A stretch of 15,697 bases of DNA from NCBI GenBank assembly GCA_000433675.1, contig FR893557.1, forward strand, positions 1 to 15,697, given 5' to 3'. This document shows, one piece after another, positions 1-7,412 of this stretch. Position 1 is the stretch's first letter; each line of letters starts with the position of its first letter. The position numbers were made by a program, and so were the translations under genes. The notes beneath the pieces are model-generated. The model made no database searches, was not told the origin of the DNA, and saw only the letters and a program-made list of their open reading frames with translations. Source of the stretch: Clostridium sp. CAG:433 (lineage in GTDB: Bacteria > Bacillota_I > Bacilli_A > RF39 > UBA660).

Positions 1-170
1 TCTTCTTTTGGTATTCCTGTTACTTCATATATTATATCCGCTAAGAATTCTTTTACACTTTTAAATATTTCCTTAAATATTGGATCAAATGTTCCTGGTA
101 TTACTTCATATTTTTGTCTTACAACATCTTCATGATAACTTTTTATATATTTAATATATAAACACCTACT
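1..170 (-). pseudogene. 5' remnant of Rpn/PD-(D/E)XK nuclease-transposase gene
   Basis: Read on the minus strand, one frame is open from 170 to the window edge and encodes about 55 residues, including KYEVIPGTFDPIFKEIF and then FLADIIYEVTGIPKE. This matches, from memory, the N-terminus of the Rpn-like PD-(D/E)XK nuclease family transposases common in Firmicutes (a [P]-x-[FY]-D-P-[IV]-F-K block followed by a 'DII-x-x-[IV]-T-x-IPKE' block). The gene runs off the window, so the catalytic core is not visible. The 5' end looks broken: no ATG, GTG or TTG precedes the conserved block in this frame, and an in-frame TGA lies at 171-173. A 65-bp tandem duplication (103-232) puts the upstream part out of frame. 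An ATG at 262-264 with a GGAG site 10 bases upstream opens only an 18-codon frame ending at 208. Family assignment is moderately sure. Pseudogene status rests on the missing start, and the downstream part is unseen. Confidence 0.55.
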
Positions 171-232
171 TCATATTTTTGTCTTACAACATCTTCTTGA
201 TAACTTTTTACATATTTAATATATATGCACCT
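103..232. repeat. 65-bp direct tandem duplication (two copies)
   Basis: Bases 103-167 and 168-232 are adjacent copies of one 65-bp unit differing at four positions. The unit begins acttcatatttttgtcttac and ends at cacct. Because 65 is not a multiple of three, the duplication shifts the reading frame of the minus-strand nuclease-transposase remnant that spans it. The few mismatches suggest a fairly recent duplication followed by some drift. Confidence 0.9.
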
Positions 233-310
233 GCCCTTCTTTTGTTTTTTTCTGAGGTCCTCATATATTATTTACTCCATCTAAAACCTAAATTCCCCTA
301 AAAAATAGAA

Positions 311-336
311 AAAAATTGATAAAATAATCAATTTTT
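311..336 (-). terminator. A/T hairpin downstream of the LD-carboxypeptidase gene
   Basis: The 10-bp arms aaaaattgat and atcaattttt pair perfectly around a 6-base loop, followed on the minus strand by a T-rich stretch (301-310). It lies about 60 bases past the LD-carboxypeptidase stop. A second, purely A/T palindrome at 359-378 lies between. With almost no G-C pairs this is a weak intrinsic terminator at best. Nothing else is visible in 233-394 apart from the remains noted for the broken gene. Confidence 0.45.
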
Positions 337-394
337 CCCTAATCACATGTTAATTTATATAAAAAAATATTTTTTTATTTAACAATTTTGAAAC

Positions 395-1405
395 TTATTT
401 TAATTCAAACTCAATTGTAGCTTTATGATTTTTATAATGGACTTTTGCTATTGCGCCATTTATTATTGTCATTCTAGGAGATACATGTCCTAAATCAAAA
501 TCATATATTATAGGAATATTTAAACTACTTAGGGCTTCCTTTAATGCTTCTTTAAATGATATATCATAATAACTTTTTTCAGATATATTTCTTCCGAATA
601 TTATTAATTTTGTATAATTAAAATAATCATTATCTTTAAATTTCCACATAGTTCTTATTAAATCTTCAATAGAGAGTTCACAGTTATCAAAATACCATAT
701 AAAACCATCATTTTTATATTTTTCTAAAAAATCTTTTGTTTTATCAAATCTTGTTCCGAAAAGTTCTGTCAATATATCAAGGCAACCACCTATCATTCTT
801 CCTTTTACAGTTATTTCTTCTTCTGTTAATGACTTATAACTTACTTTTTTAGTTAAATTATACCCTTCAAGTCCAGTTATATATTCTTGTCTTTCACCTT
901 CATATTTATCATAAGTTTCTTGTTTTATAAGATTTCCTTTTAATATTTCTATATTGTCTAAAAGAGATTTATGATAATTTTCCATACCGAATGTTTTAAA
1001 ATTATTTGCATAAATTGTTGCGATATCAAAACAAACCGTTATTATATATAAAAGTCCAGTTGGATCAGAATACCCTTGTATCCATTTTGGATTATTTTTT
1101 ATAATGTCAAAATCTACATATGAAAGCATTTCAAGTAAGAATTCTCCTCCGCTAGCACATATTATTGACTTAACTTTTTCATCTTTAAATAATTCTTCCA
1201 ATTCTTTTGCTTGAACTGTTGGTGCGCTACTTCTTCCCTTTACGCTTTTTCTTACATTACTTGTTTCAACAACATTTAATCCTAATTCTTGTAACTTACT
1301 TTTTGCATTATCTAATCTTTTTAAATCTAGAATATCAGTTACTCCATCAGAAGGCGCAGTTACACCAATATAATCACCATTTTTTATAAATTCTGGATAT
1401 ATCAT
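395..1405 (-). CDS. S66-family LD-carboxypeptidase / MccF-like serine peptidase
   Basis: Peptidase of family S66 (LdcA/MccF), 336 residues, the usual length for the family. Members either trim the terminal D-Ala from murein tetrapeptides during cell-wall recycling or, as MccF, cleave microcin C-type peptidyl-nucleotides. Visible marks are the N-terminal IGVTAPSDG; the nucleophile motif GYSDPT with Ser113; the GRMIGGCLDIL turn at about 202-212; Glu243 in the FDNCELS segment; and His307 in DLGHVSPR. These give a complete Ser-Glu-His triad. No signal peptide is seen, so it should act in the cytoplasm. The stop of the upstream zinc peptidase gene overlaps this ATG as TAATG, and a GAAGGGA ribosome site lies about 10 bases upstream, so it is translated as the last gene of cysS-yugP-ldcA. 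The sequence alone does not separate LdcA from MccF function. Confidence 0.88.
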   Translation of the reverse strand: MIYPEFIKNGDYIGVTAPSDGVTDILDLKRLDNAKSKLQELGLNVVETSNVRKSVKGRSSAPTVQAKELEELFKDEKVKSIICASGGEFLLEMLSYVDFDIIKNNPKWIQGYSDPTGLLYIITVCFDIATIYANNFKTFGMENYHKSLLDNIEILKGNLIKQETYDKYEGERQEYITGLEGYNLTKKVSYKSLTEEEITVKGRMIGGCLDILTELFGTRFDKTKDFLEKYKNDGFIWYFDNCELSIEDLIRTMWKFKDNDYFNYTKLIIFGRNISEKSYYDISFKEALKEALSSLNIPIIYDFDLGHVSPRMTIINGAIAKVHYKNHKATIEFELK

Positions 1406-2103
1406 TAGTCGTTATCCCTTCCACCAAAAATATAAATAAGTCTTAATACCTGGAATATTGTTGATGCGATTGCAGAAACAAGTCCAGCAACATATGTAAA
1501 TGCAGCAGCCTTAAGCATTGCTTTTGTGCCATCATGTTCATCTTCTGAAACTATTCCCATTTCAAGAAGTATTTTGTTTGCTCTTCTTGATGCATCAAAC
1601 TCAACTGGTAGTGTTACAAGTTGAAAGATAAGAGCTAAAGATACCATTATAAGTCCAACTATAAATAAATGCTTAAATGAACTGAATACTAAACTCGCAA
1701 TTATTACATAATATCCAAGACTACTTCCAAAATTCACAAAAGGCACTAACATATTTCTTATTTTTATTGGAACATATCCTTCTTTATATTGTATTGCATG
1801 TCCACATTCATGAGCTGCGACAGCAGCAGAAGCAATTGTTTTTCCACCATATATATTACTTGATAAACTTACTCTTTTTCTTGAGTTATTATAATTATCT
1901 GTAAGTTCACCAGAGATTTCTACTACATCTATATTATCTAGATCATATTCTTTTAATATTTTATTTGCAACTTCTTTTCCTGTTAATCCTTGGTCAGTTT
2001 TAATACTTTCATATTTTCTATATGTTATTTTTAATATAATTTGCGCAAGTAATACAAGTAAAAAAGGTATTAAAACAAGTATTATCATTGTGTCTATTCC
2101 CAT
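1405..2103 (-). CDS. yugP: YugP-type membrane zinc metallopeptidase
   Basis: Membrane-bound neutral zinc metallopeptidase of the YugP family (Zn_peptidase_2), 232 residues, typical length. A first membrane segment lies at about 5-26. The HEXXH zinc site is AAHECGH (His98, Glu99, His102), followed by QYKEGYVPIK and three hydrophobic segments at about 122-145, 147-167 and 203-227. The LPVEFDASRRA block (Glu169/Asp170) is the likely third-ligand region. The family's substrates are not well defined, and the fold places the active site near the membrane. The start at 2103 is favoured over the later Met6 because an AAGGAG ribosome site sits 10 bases upstream, inside the end of cysS. That start overlaps cysS by 10 bases and implies translational coupling. 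Its own stop overlaps the LD-carboxypeptidase start by one base. Confidence 0.9.
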   Translation of the reverse strand: MGIDTMIILVLIPFLLVLLAQIILKITYRKYESIKTDQGLTGKEVANKILKEYDLDNIDVVEISGELTDNYNNSRKRVSLSSNIYGGKTIASAAVAAHECGHAIQYKEGYVPIKIRNMLVPFVNFGSSLGYYVIIASLVFSSFKHLFIVGLIMVSLALIFQLVTLPVEFDASRRANKILLEMGIVSEDEHDGTKAMLKAAAFTYVAGLVSAIASTIFQVLRLIYIFGGRDND

Positions 2104-3491
2104 ATAATAACAACTCCTTCTCTTGTATCTTTTATTTCAGCACCAAGTGCTTTTATTTCATCTCTTACTTTATCTGCTTCTTCATATTTTTTTTCTTTTT
2201 TTAGATTATTTCTTTTTTCAATTAATTCATTTACTTTACTTTCTAGTTCTTTATCAACTATAACATTTTTTTCTTTTAATAAATCTAGTGATAATACTGT
2301 ATCAAATTTTTGAACTAAAGATATTTTAGTACTTTCATTAATACTATTATCTTTTAATACATCATAAAGAATTGTTAAACACATAGAAGTATTTAAATTA
2401 TTATTAAGTGCTTCCTTAAATTTATTATCATAACTATTAAGTTTATCTGTATCTATTTCACCATCTTCTTTTAATGATAAAACCTTATTTTTTAATTTTA
2501 GATATTCTCTTCCAGCTCCATCTAATATTTCATAACTGAATGTAAGTGCATTATGATAATAAGAATTTAAACATAAATATCTGTATGCAAGTGGATTATA
2601 TCCCTTTTCTTCAAGTACTGAAACTGTTAAAAATTCACCTTTACTTTTACTCATTTTTCCATTTTTATCATTTAAAAAACCAAAATGAATCCAATAATTA
2701 CACCATTTATGTCCTAAATAACATTCACTTTGCGCAATTTCATTTGTATGATGTGGAAAAACTGCATCTTCTGCACCACAATGTATATCTAAGTTTTCTC
2801 CTAAATATTTTATTGATATACCAGAGCATTCTATATGCCAACCAGGATATCCTCTTCCCCAAGGTGAATCCCACTGCATTTCTTGATTATTAAATTTTGA
2901 ATTTGTAAACCATAAACCAAAATCAAATGGATTTTTTTTAGATGTATCTTCCTTTATATCTTCTCTAACTGCCACCATCAAATCATCTACATTTCTTCCA
3001 GACAATTCATAATACTTATCATATTTAGTTGTATCAAAATATACATTACCATCACTTATATATGCATATCCATCTTCTAATAGTTTAGTTATTATCTTTA
3101 TATATTCATCTATGTTATCTGTTGCTGGACTTACTGTATCTGGCCATCTTACATTAAGTTTTTCACAATCACTTTTAAAACACTCTGTATAATATTTTGC
3201 TACTTCATATGAACTTTTATGTTCTCTTTTACTCGCAACAAGCATCTTATCTTCTCCAGAATCACCATCACCAACCATATGTCCAACATCTGTTATATTC
3301 ATAACTCTATCAACTTTATATCCAACATATTTTAATGCTTTTTCAAGTATATCTTCTGATATATATGTTCTAAGATTTCCTATATGTGCAAAATGATATA
3401 CAGTAGGTCCACATGTATACATTTTTACATATCCTTCCTTATTTGGAATAAAATCTTCTATTTTTTTTGTAAGTGTATTATATAGTTTCAT
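2094..3491 (-). CDS. cysS: Cysteinyl-tRNA synthetase
   Basis: Class I aminoacyl-tRNA synthetase that charges tRNA-Cys with cysteine in the cytoplasm, 465 residues, normal length. The HIGH-type motif is AHIGN (about 35-39) and KMSKS is at 279-283. All four zinc/cysteine-recognition ligands are present: Cys27 in YTCGPTVY, Cys222 in WHIECS, and His247 and Glu251 in FPHHTNE. The C-terminal tRNA-binding helical region ends with a lysine-rich segment and GVVIIWE, closing with TAG. An AAAGGAGG ribosome site precedes the ATG by 9 bases. The leader back to the previous terminator is under 60 bases, so there is no room for a T-box. The TAAAAT hexamer at 3525-3530 (minus) could be the -10 element, but no clear -35 is visible. 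It is the first gene of the cysS-yugP-ldcA operon. Confidence 0.98.
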   Translation of the reverse strand: MKLYNTLTKKIEDFIPNKEGYVKMYTCGPTVYHFAHIGNLRTYISEDILEKALKYVGYKVDRVMNITDVGHMVGDGDSGEDKMLVASKREHKSSYEVAKYYTECFKSDCEKLNVRWPDTVSPATDNIDEYIKIITKLLEDGYAYISDGNVYFDTTKYDKYYELSGRNVDDLMVAVREDIKEDTSKKNPFDFGLWFTNSKFNNQEMQWDSPWGRGYPGWHIECSGISIKYLGENLDIHCGAEDAVFPHHTNEIAQSECYLGHKWCNYWIHFGFLNDKNGKMSKSKGEFLTVSVLEEKGYNPLAYRYLCLNSYYHNALTFSYEILDGAGREYLKLKNKVLSLKEDGEIDTDKLNSYDNKFKEALNNNLNTSMCLTILYDVLKDNSINESTKISLVQKFDTVLSLDLLKEKNVIVDKELESKVNELIEKRNNLKKEKKYEEADKVRDEIKALGAEIKDTREGVVIIWE

Positions 3492-3540
3492 AAAATAATA
3501 CCTCCTTTAATTTATATACTATATATTTTACCATATATGA

Positions 3541-3567
3541 AGAAAAAAGACTATAAATTAGTCTTTT
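3541..3567 (-). terminator. Intrinsic terminator of the 400-aa gene
   Basis: A 9-bp perfect stem (3545-3553 with 3559-3567, arms aaaagacta and tagtctttt) and a 5-base loop are followed on the minus strand by TTTTTTCT. It lies 13 bases past the stop of the upstream gene and separates it from cysS. Confidence 0.85.
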
Positions 3568-3579
3568 ATATAATAATTT

Positions 3580-4782
3580 TTATATATGCATAATGTTAGT
3601 ATTTTCTTGTTTTGTTTCTTCTTCTAATTTTCTTCTTTGTTCTTTCAAATAATCTAGTTCATCATAACCAAATGCGTTAAGTTCTCTTTTTTGTATGGAT
3701 TTATTTTCATACTCATCTTCGTCATCTATTTCAAATGCATTTGGTTCTCTATCTTGACTAAAACTTTTACTACTATTTTTTTCTTCCGTTACACCATCAG
3801 GAGTTAATTCTAATTTCTGACCACTATTACAAAAAGCTTTTATATCTGCGCTTGTTTTTTTATCCATACATATATTATTAGGATCTATTCCTAATTTTTC
3901 CATTGCATTTCTGACACTATTACAAAGTATTGCAGGAAATTCCTTGTCAACTCTAGGAATAGTATAAACTAATTTCTGTGTTTTCTTTTTAAATTCAAAA
4001 GAATCATATTCGCAAAAATAATACTCCTTTATATTTTCTTTTCCAATTGTAGCAGTTATATTATTTAAACACCAATTCTTTACAGCATTTTCTATCCCAT
4101 TTTCAAATGAATTACATATTAAAGTGCTATATGAACATTTTGCATTTTCTGATTCAAATGCATATCCAATATAATCATTAATTTGTCCAACTAACTCCGA
4201 TGGAGCATTACAATTTCTAACTAAGTTTGGATTATTTTTTTCTATTTCCAATATTGCTTTAATTGTATCATCTAATAATGGAGTTGTTGTATATAGAACA
4301 ATACTGTCTTTATATCCCTTTTCATTGTTTTCATTATTTGGAATTTTAAAATAAAATGGTATTTTTCTTTTCTTTAATTCATCATATATTGCATTTGAAA
4401 GTGCCATTAAATTACTAGCCTTAGAATTTATATACAGTCTATGACGATACTCTCCTTCACTTATCCTATCTGTACCAAGCAATTTCCATGATTTATATGT
4501 GAACCATCCAGGTTGTGGTTTTGTTATTGGATTATATTGCGGTACTCCATACCTAGATATAAAATCTCTTTTTACTTCATCAGCAAATTTTCTTTTATCT
4601 TCTTCATTTATTTTACCAATACTATTTTCATCAATTCTAAGTGCAGCATATAATAAATCACTTACATCACAAAATGGTGATGTTATATCTATATTTATAT
4701 ATTTTCTAATTATAGACTTTATAAAAGCATCATCTGCTTTTTTTTGAACAATTTTTTCAAGATTTTTTAATGAATATTCCAT
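3580..4782 (-). CDS. 400-aa protein, possible HopA1-like domain
   Basis: I do not recognise this protein with certainty. It has no signal peptide or membrane segment, so it is probably cytoplasmic. The block at about 111-180 (EYRHRLYIN; then IPFYFKIPNN; then SIVLYTTTP) resembles the 'RxYxN ... F-x-K-x-P ... VLY' pattern of the HopA1 type III effector family, which also occurs in non-pathogenic bacteria and next to some lanthipeptide enzymes. The GYAFESENAKCSYSTLICNS segment (206-225) would then match the 'G-x-A ... SFG' part. This is remote, from memory, and unscored. The C-terminal third is charged and apparently disordered. It contains two copies of an acidic motif, REPNAFEIDDEDEYE (345-359) and RELNAFGYDELDYL (366-379), and then a short helical stretch rich in Lys and Glu. 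A TAGGAGG ribosome site precedes the ATG. The gene stands alone, with its own promoter candidate and terminator. Function unknown. Confidence 0.75.
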   Translation of the reverse strand: MEYSLKNLEKIVQKKADDAFIKSIIRKYINIDITSPFCDVSDLLYAALRIDENSIGKINEEDKRKFADEVKRDFISRYGVPQYNPITKPQPGWFTYKSWKLLGTDRISEGEYRHRLYINSKASNLMALSNAIYDELKKRKIPFYFKIPNNENNEKGYKDSIVLYTTTPLLDDTIKAILEIEKNNPNLVRNCNAPSELVGQINDYIGYAFESENAKCSYSTLICNSFENGIENAVKNWCLNNITATIGKENIKEYYFCEYDSFEFKKKTQKLVYTIPRVDKEFPAILCNSVRNAMEKLGIDPNNICMDKKTSADIKAFCNSGQKLELTPDGVTEEKNSSKSFSQDREPNAFEIDDEDEYENKSIQKRELNAFGYDELDYLKEQRRKLEEETKQENTNIMHI

Positions 4783-4809
4783 AAAGTTCCTCCTAATTTG
4801 TATATAAAT

Positions 4810-4818
4810 ATTTTATCA
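4810..4818 (-). promoter_or_regulatory. Extended -10 promoter for the 400-aa gene
   Basis: On the minus strand TGATAAAAT is an extended -10 element (TG, one base, TAAAAT), some 28 bases before the ATG at 4782 and just upstream of the AGGAGG site. No good -35 hexamer is visible, which is acceptable for extended -10 promoters. If used, the leader is short and excludes the structured element at 4903-4999. Confidence 0.45.
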
Positions 4819-4902
4819 CATAAAAGATTAAAAAGCTATAAAATAATAATCGTCATAATTTTTATATTGTTGTATATGTAGTAAATGTTCTTGCATAAAA
4901 TT

Positions 4903-4999
4903 AAAAATAGAAACACTTAAGTTTTTTCGGGTGCTTAAGTACCTAACCAAATTTTGTTTTTGACATTTAAGTAATCCTTGAATTTAAATATCTATTTTT
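4903..4999. ncRNA. Candidate small structured RNA, strand uncertain
   Basis: Within the 262-bp gap between clpC and the 400-aa gene, arms aaaaataga (4903-4911) and tctattttt (4991-4999) form a perfect 9-bp closing stem around 79 bases. Inside, acttaag (4915-4921) pairs with cttaagt (4934-4940), and atttaag pairs with cttgaat (one G-U) further right. An alternative hairpin, gggtg with tacct around cttaag, would compete with the first. On the plus strand a TAAAAT hexamer just upstream and the trailing T run would suit a transcript of about 95 nt. It matches no RNA family I know. No CDS is supported here. The case rests only on inverted repeats in AT-rich DNA. Confidence 0.3.
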
Positions 5000-5012
5000 T
5001 ATTGTTCATACG

Positions 5013-5043
5013 AAAAAAGATAAATGGTTTTCATTTATCTTTT
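5013..5043 (-). terminator. Intrinsic terminator of clpC
   Basis: A perfect 12-bp stem (5015-5026 with 5032-5043, arms aaaagataaatg and catttatctttt) around a 5-base loop begins immediately after the clpC stop. Six T residues (four of them in the stem arm) follow on the minus strand. Confidence 0.85.
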
Positions 5044-5044
5044 A

Positions 5045-7294
5045 TTATGAAAATATATTACATACTATTTGATTTTCTATTTCTTTTCTAACTGCCTTAC
5101 ATAATTTTCTAACACCATATTCTTCATAATTAGATTCTTTAATAATTCTATTTATCATATCTAAACTAATAATATTTTCACTATTATATTTTTTATAACA
5201 TTTATTTGCTTCTTTTATAATTATTTTATTTATATCTTCCTCTGTAAATTTATTAAATGGCACTATTTCATCAATACGATTTATAAATTCTTTTGAAAAG
5301 AAATCTTCTAAAGAATTATTAGTAGTATTTTTATTAAATCCCATTAATGATTTACTTACATATGCATTACTTGTCATTATAATTAATACATTATCAAATC
5401 TAACTGTTTTACCACTTGAATCTTTACAATTTCCTTCATCTAGTATATTTAAGAAAAAGTTAAGAACAGACTTATGTGCTTTTTCTATTTCATCTAATAT
5501 AAGAACAGAATATGGTTTATTTCTTATTTCTTCAAGTATATTTTTGTTATCATCATATCCTACATATCCAGCAGGTGAACCAATTATTTTATTTATACTA
5601 ATACTTTCAGAATATTCACTCATATCAAGTTTTATAACATTGTTTTTACCTACTAAATTTTCAGCAAATAGTTTAGATAAATATGTTTTCCCAGTACCAG
5701 TTGATCCACAAAATAGAACTGAGTAACTCTTATTTTTATCCTTTATACCTAGTTTTATTTTTTTAGAAATATCAATAAGTTTATCTATTGCTTCATCTTG
5801 ACCAATTATATTTTCTTTTAAAGTTTTCTCTATTTCATTAATACTTGTTATATAATCTTTACTTATTTCATTTATTGGTATTTTTGTTTTACTACTAACT
5901 ACTTCTACAATATCTTTTAATTTAACTTTTTTCACTTTCTCTTTTCTCATATAATCAAGTTTAAGTTTATTAATTTTACTTTGTAATTCTTCTTCATCTT
6001 CTTTTAAAGAATATGCTTTATCATAATTTTGATTAATTATTGCATTATTTTTTTCTTTTTGAATTTTTGTTAAACAATCACTTAATTTTATTATTTCTTT
6101 TTCTTCTTTTGCTTCTTTTAATGATACTTTAGTACATACTTCATCTAATATATCTATTGATTTATCTGGTTCACATCTATCATAAATATATCTATCTGAT
6201 AACTCAATTATTTTATCTATTAATTTTTCTTCTATTTTAACACCATGATATGCTTCATATATACTTTTTAAATTCATAAGAATATTTTTTAAATTTGATT
6301 TATCTGGTTCTTCAACAAATACTTTTTGAAATCTTCTATCTAAGGCATTATCTTTTTCAATAAATTTTTTATATTCGGATATAGTTGTTGCACCTATTAA
6401 TTTTAATTTACCTCTTGCAAGAGCTGGCTTAAGTATATTTGATGCATCAATTGCGCCTTCAGCACCTCCAGCGCCTACTAATGTATGAATTTCATCTATA
6501 AATATAATAACATCATCATTATCTTCTAATTCTTTTACCATTTTCTTAATTCGTTCTTCGAACTCCCCTCTATATTTAGTACCTGCAACAGTACAAGCCA
6601 TATCAACAGATATTATTCTTTTATTTTTAAGAGGCATTGGTACATTACCAGATACTATTCTCCTTGCAAGTTCTTCAGCAATTGCTGTTTTTCCAACTCC
6701 TGCTTCACCTATTAAAAGTGGATTATTCTTTGTTCTTCTAGATAATATTTCTATAACTCTATTTAGTTCTATATCTCTTCCAATAACAGGATCAAGTTCA
6801 TTATTTTTGGCTCTTTTAGTTAAGTCTACTCCAAGTTCTTCAACAATTAGTTTTTTAGATTTTTTTTGTTTAATTTTTCTTTTCTCACTTATATCAGAGT
6901 ATAGTTTATTAATATCTACTCCTAATGATAACAATATTCTTATTGCTTTTCCTTCTCCTTCATTTAATAAAGATAAAAGAAGTTCATTAACACTTATTTC
7001 ATCACCAGTTTCTCTTGATTCTATTATGACATTTTCAAGTATAGTTTTTAGTGTTGTACTATATAAAAGTAAATCAGGAGTATTATCCCCTACACCTACT
7101 AAATTTATCAATTCTTCTTTAAAGCTTTTATAAGTTATTTTATATTTTTTAAATTTGTTAACCAAATCTTGATTATTTTTAAGTATTGCAAGTAATAAAT
7201 GTTCACTACCTATATATGGATGCTTTAGTTCACTCATTTCTTTTTGTGCATCTACTAAAACTCTTTGTGCTTCCTCACTAAATTTTCCAAACAT
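5045..7294 (-). CDS. clpC: ClpC-type AAA+ unfoldase of the ClpCP protease
   Basis: Class I Clp/Hsp100 ATPase that unfolds proteins and feeds them to ClpP, 749 residues, somewhat shorter than the usual ~810. The N-terminal repeat domain (about 1-135) keeps GSEHLLLAI and NELLLSLL. Glu31 and Glu104 lie where ClpC proteins bind phosphoarginine. D1 has Walker A GEAGVGKT (196-203), pore loop KYRGE, Walker B VIIFIDE (262-268) and an LDRRF arginine finger. The middle domain is short, with a UVR-like NQNYDKAYSLKEDEEEL at about 421-437; this argues for ClpC over ClpB. D2 has Walker A GSTGTGKT (530-537), pore loop GYVGY and Walker B VLILDE. MGF at 651-653 fits the ClpP-docking tripeptide. A GAGGAGG ribosome site precedes the ATG. 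No ctsR, mcsA or mcsB neighbour and no classic CtsR box or CIRCE is present. The gene is monocistronic. Confidence 0.95.
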   Translation of the reverse strand: MFGKFSEEAQRVLVDAQKEMSELKHPYIGSEHLLLAILKNNQDLVNKFKKYKITYKSFKEELINLVGVGDNTPDLLLYSTTLKTILENVIIESRETGDEISVNELLLSLLNEGEGKAIRILLSLGVDINKLYSDISEKRKIKQKKSKKLIVEELGVDLTKRAKNNELDPVIGRDIELNRVIEILSRRTKNNPLLIGEAGVGKTAIAEELARRIVSGNVPMPLKNKRIISVDMACTVAGTKYRGEFEERIKKMVKELEDNDDVIIFIDEIHTLVGAGGAEGAIDASNILKPALARGKLKLIGATTISEYKKFIEKDNALDRRFQKVFVEEPDKSNLKNILMNLKSIYEAYHGVKIEEKLIDKIIELSDRYIYDRCEPDKSIDILDEVCTKVSLKEAKEEKEIIKLSDCLTKIQKEKNNAIINQNYDKAYSLKEDEEELQSKINKLKLDYMRKEKVKKVKLKDIVEVVSSKTKIPINEISKDYITSINEIEKTLKENIIGQDEAIDKLIDISKKIKLGIKDKNKSYSVLFCGSTGTGKTYLSKLFAENLVGKNNVIKLDMSEYSESISINKIIGSPAGYVGYDDNKNILEEIRNKPYSVLILDEIEKAHKSVLNFFLNILDEGNCKDSSGKTVRFDNVLIIMTSNAYVSKSLMGFNKNTTNNSLEDFFSKEFINRIDEIVPFNKFTEEDINKIIIKEANKCYKKYNSENIISLDMINRIIKESNYEEYGVRKLCKAVRKEIENQIVCNIFS

Positions 7295-7317
7295 AAATAT
7301 CCTCCTCTTATTAATTC

Positions 7318-7333
7318 TATGATACTTATGATA
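7318..7333. promoter_or_regulatory. Tandem heptad repeat before clpC
   Basis: Two direct copies of tatgata (7318-7324 and 7327-7333), separated by two bases, lie 24 bases upstream of the clpC ATG, in the likely promoter. Tandem heptads resemble the layout of CtsR operators, but the sequence differs from the GGTCAAA consensus, so any operator role is inference. Confidence 0.25.
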
Positions 7334-7352
7334 TATTTAATAAAAATTATTC

Positions 7353-7382
7353 AAAAAAAAGCTTACTTTTAATAGTAAGTTT
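7353..7382 (-). terminator. Intrinsic terminator of the cytoplasmic transglutaminase-like gene
   Basis: Arms 7359-7367 and 7374-7382 form a 9-bp stem (one G-U pair) around a 6-base loop. Eight consecutive T residues follow on the minus strand (7360-7353). It lies about 30 bases past the stop and isolates the gene from clpC. Confidence 0.85.
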
Positions 7383-7412
7383 ATGATTAATTATCAATTA
7401 AATATATGAACA

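Noticed and set aside
359..378. A 20-bp perfect palindrome made only of A and T.
   Set aside because: It consists of A and T runs only and is expected by chance in this composition; at best it aids the weak terminator beside it.
3492..3579. A T-box or other riboswitch upstream of cysS.
   Set aside because: The space between the upstream terminator and the ATG is under 60 bases and shows no T-box sequence or structure.
4828..4896. A 22-codon minus-strand frame starting MQEHLLHIQQY between clpC and the 400-aa gene.
   Set aside because: No ribosome-binding site precedes its ATG, and such short frames are expected by chance in AT-rich DNA.
6807..7133. A 108-codon plus-strand frame.
   Set aside because: It is antisense to the ClpC N-terminal domain; its Ser/Phe/Leu-rich composition is the usual mirror of Lys/Glu-rich coding DNA.
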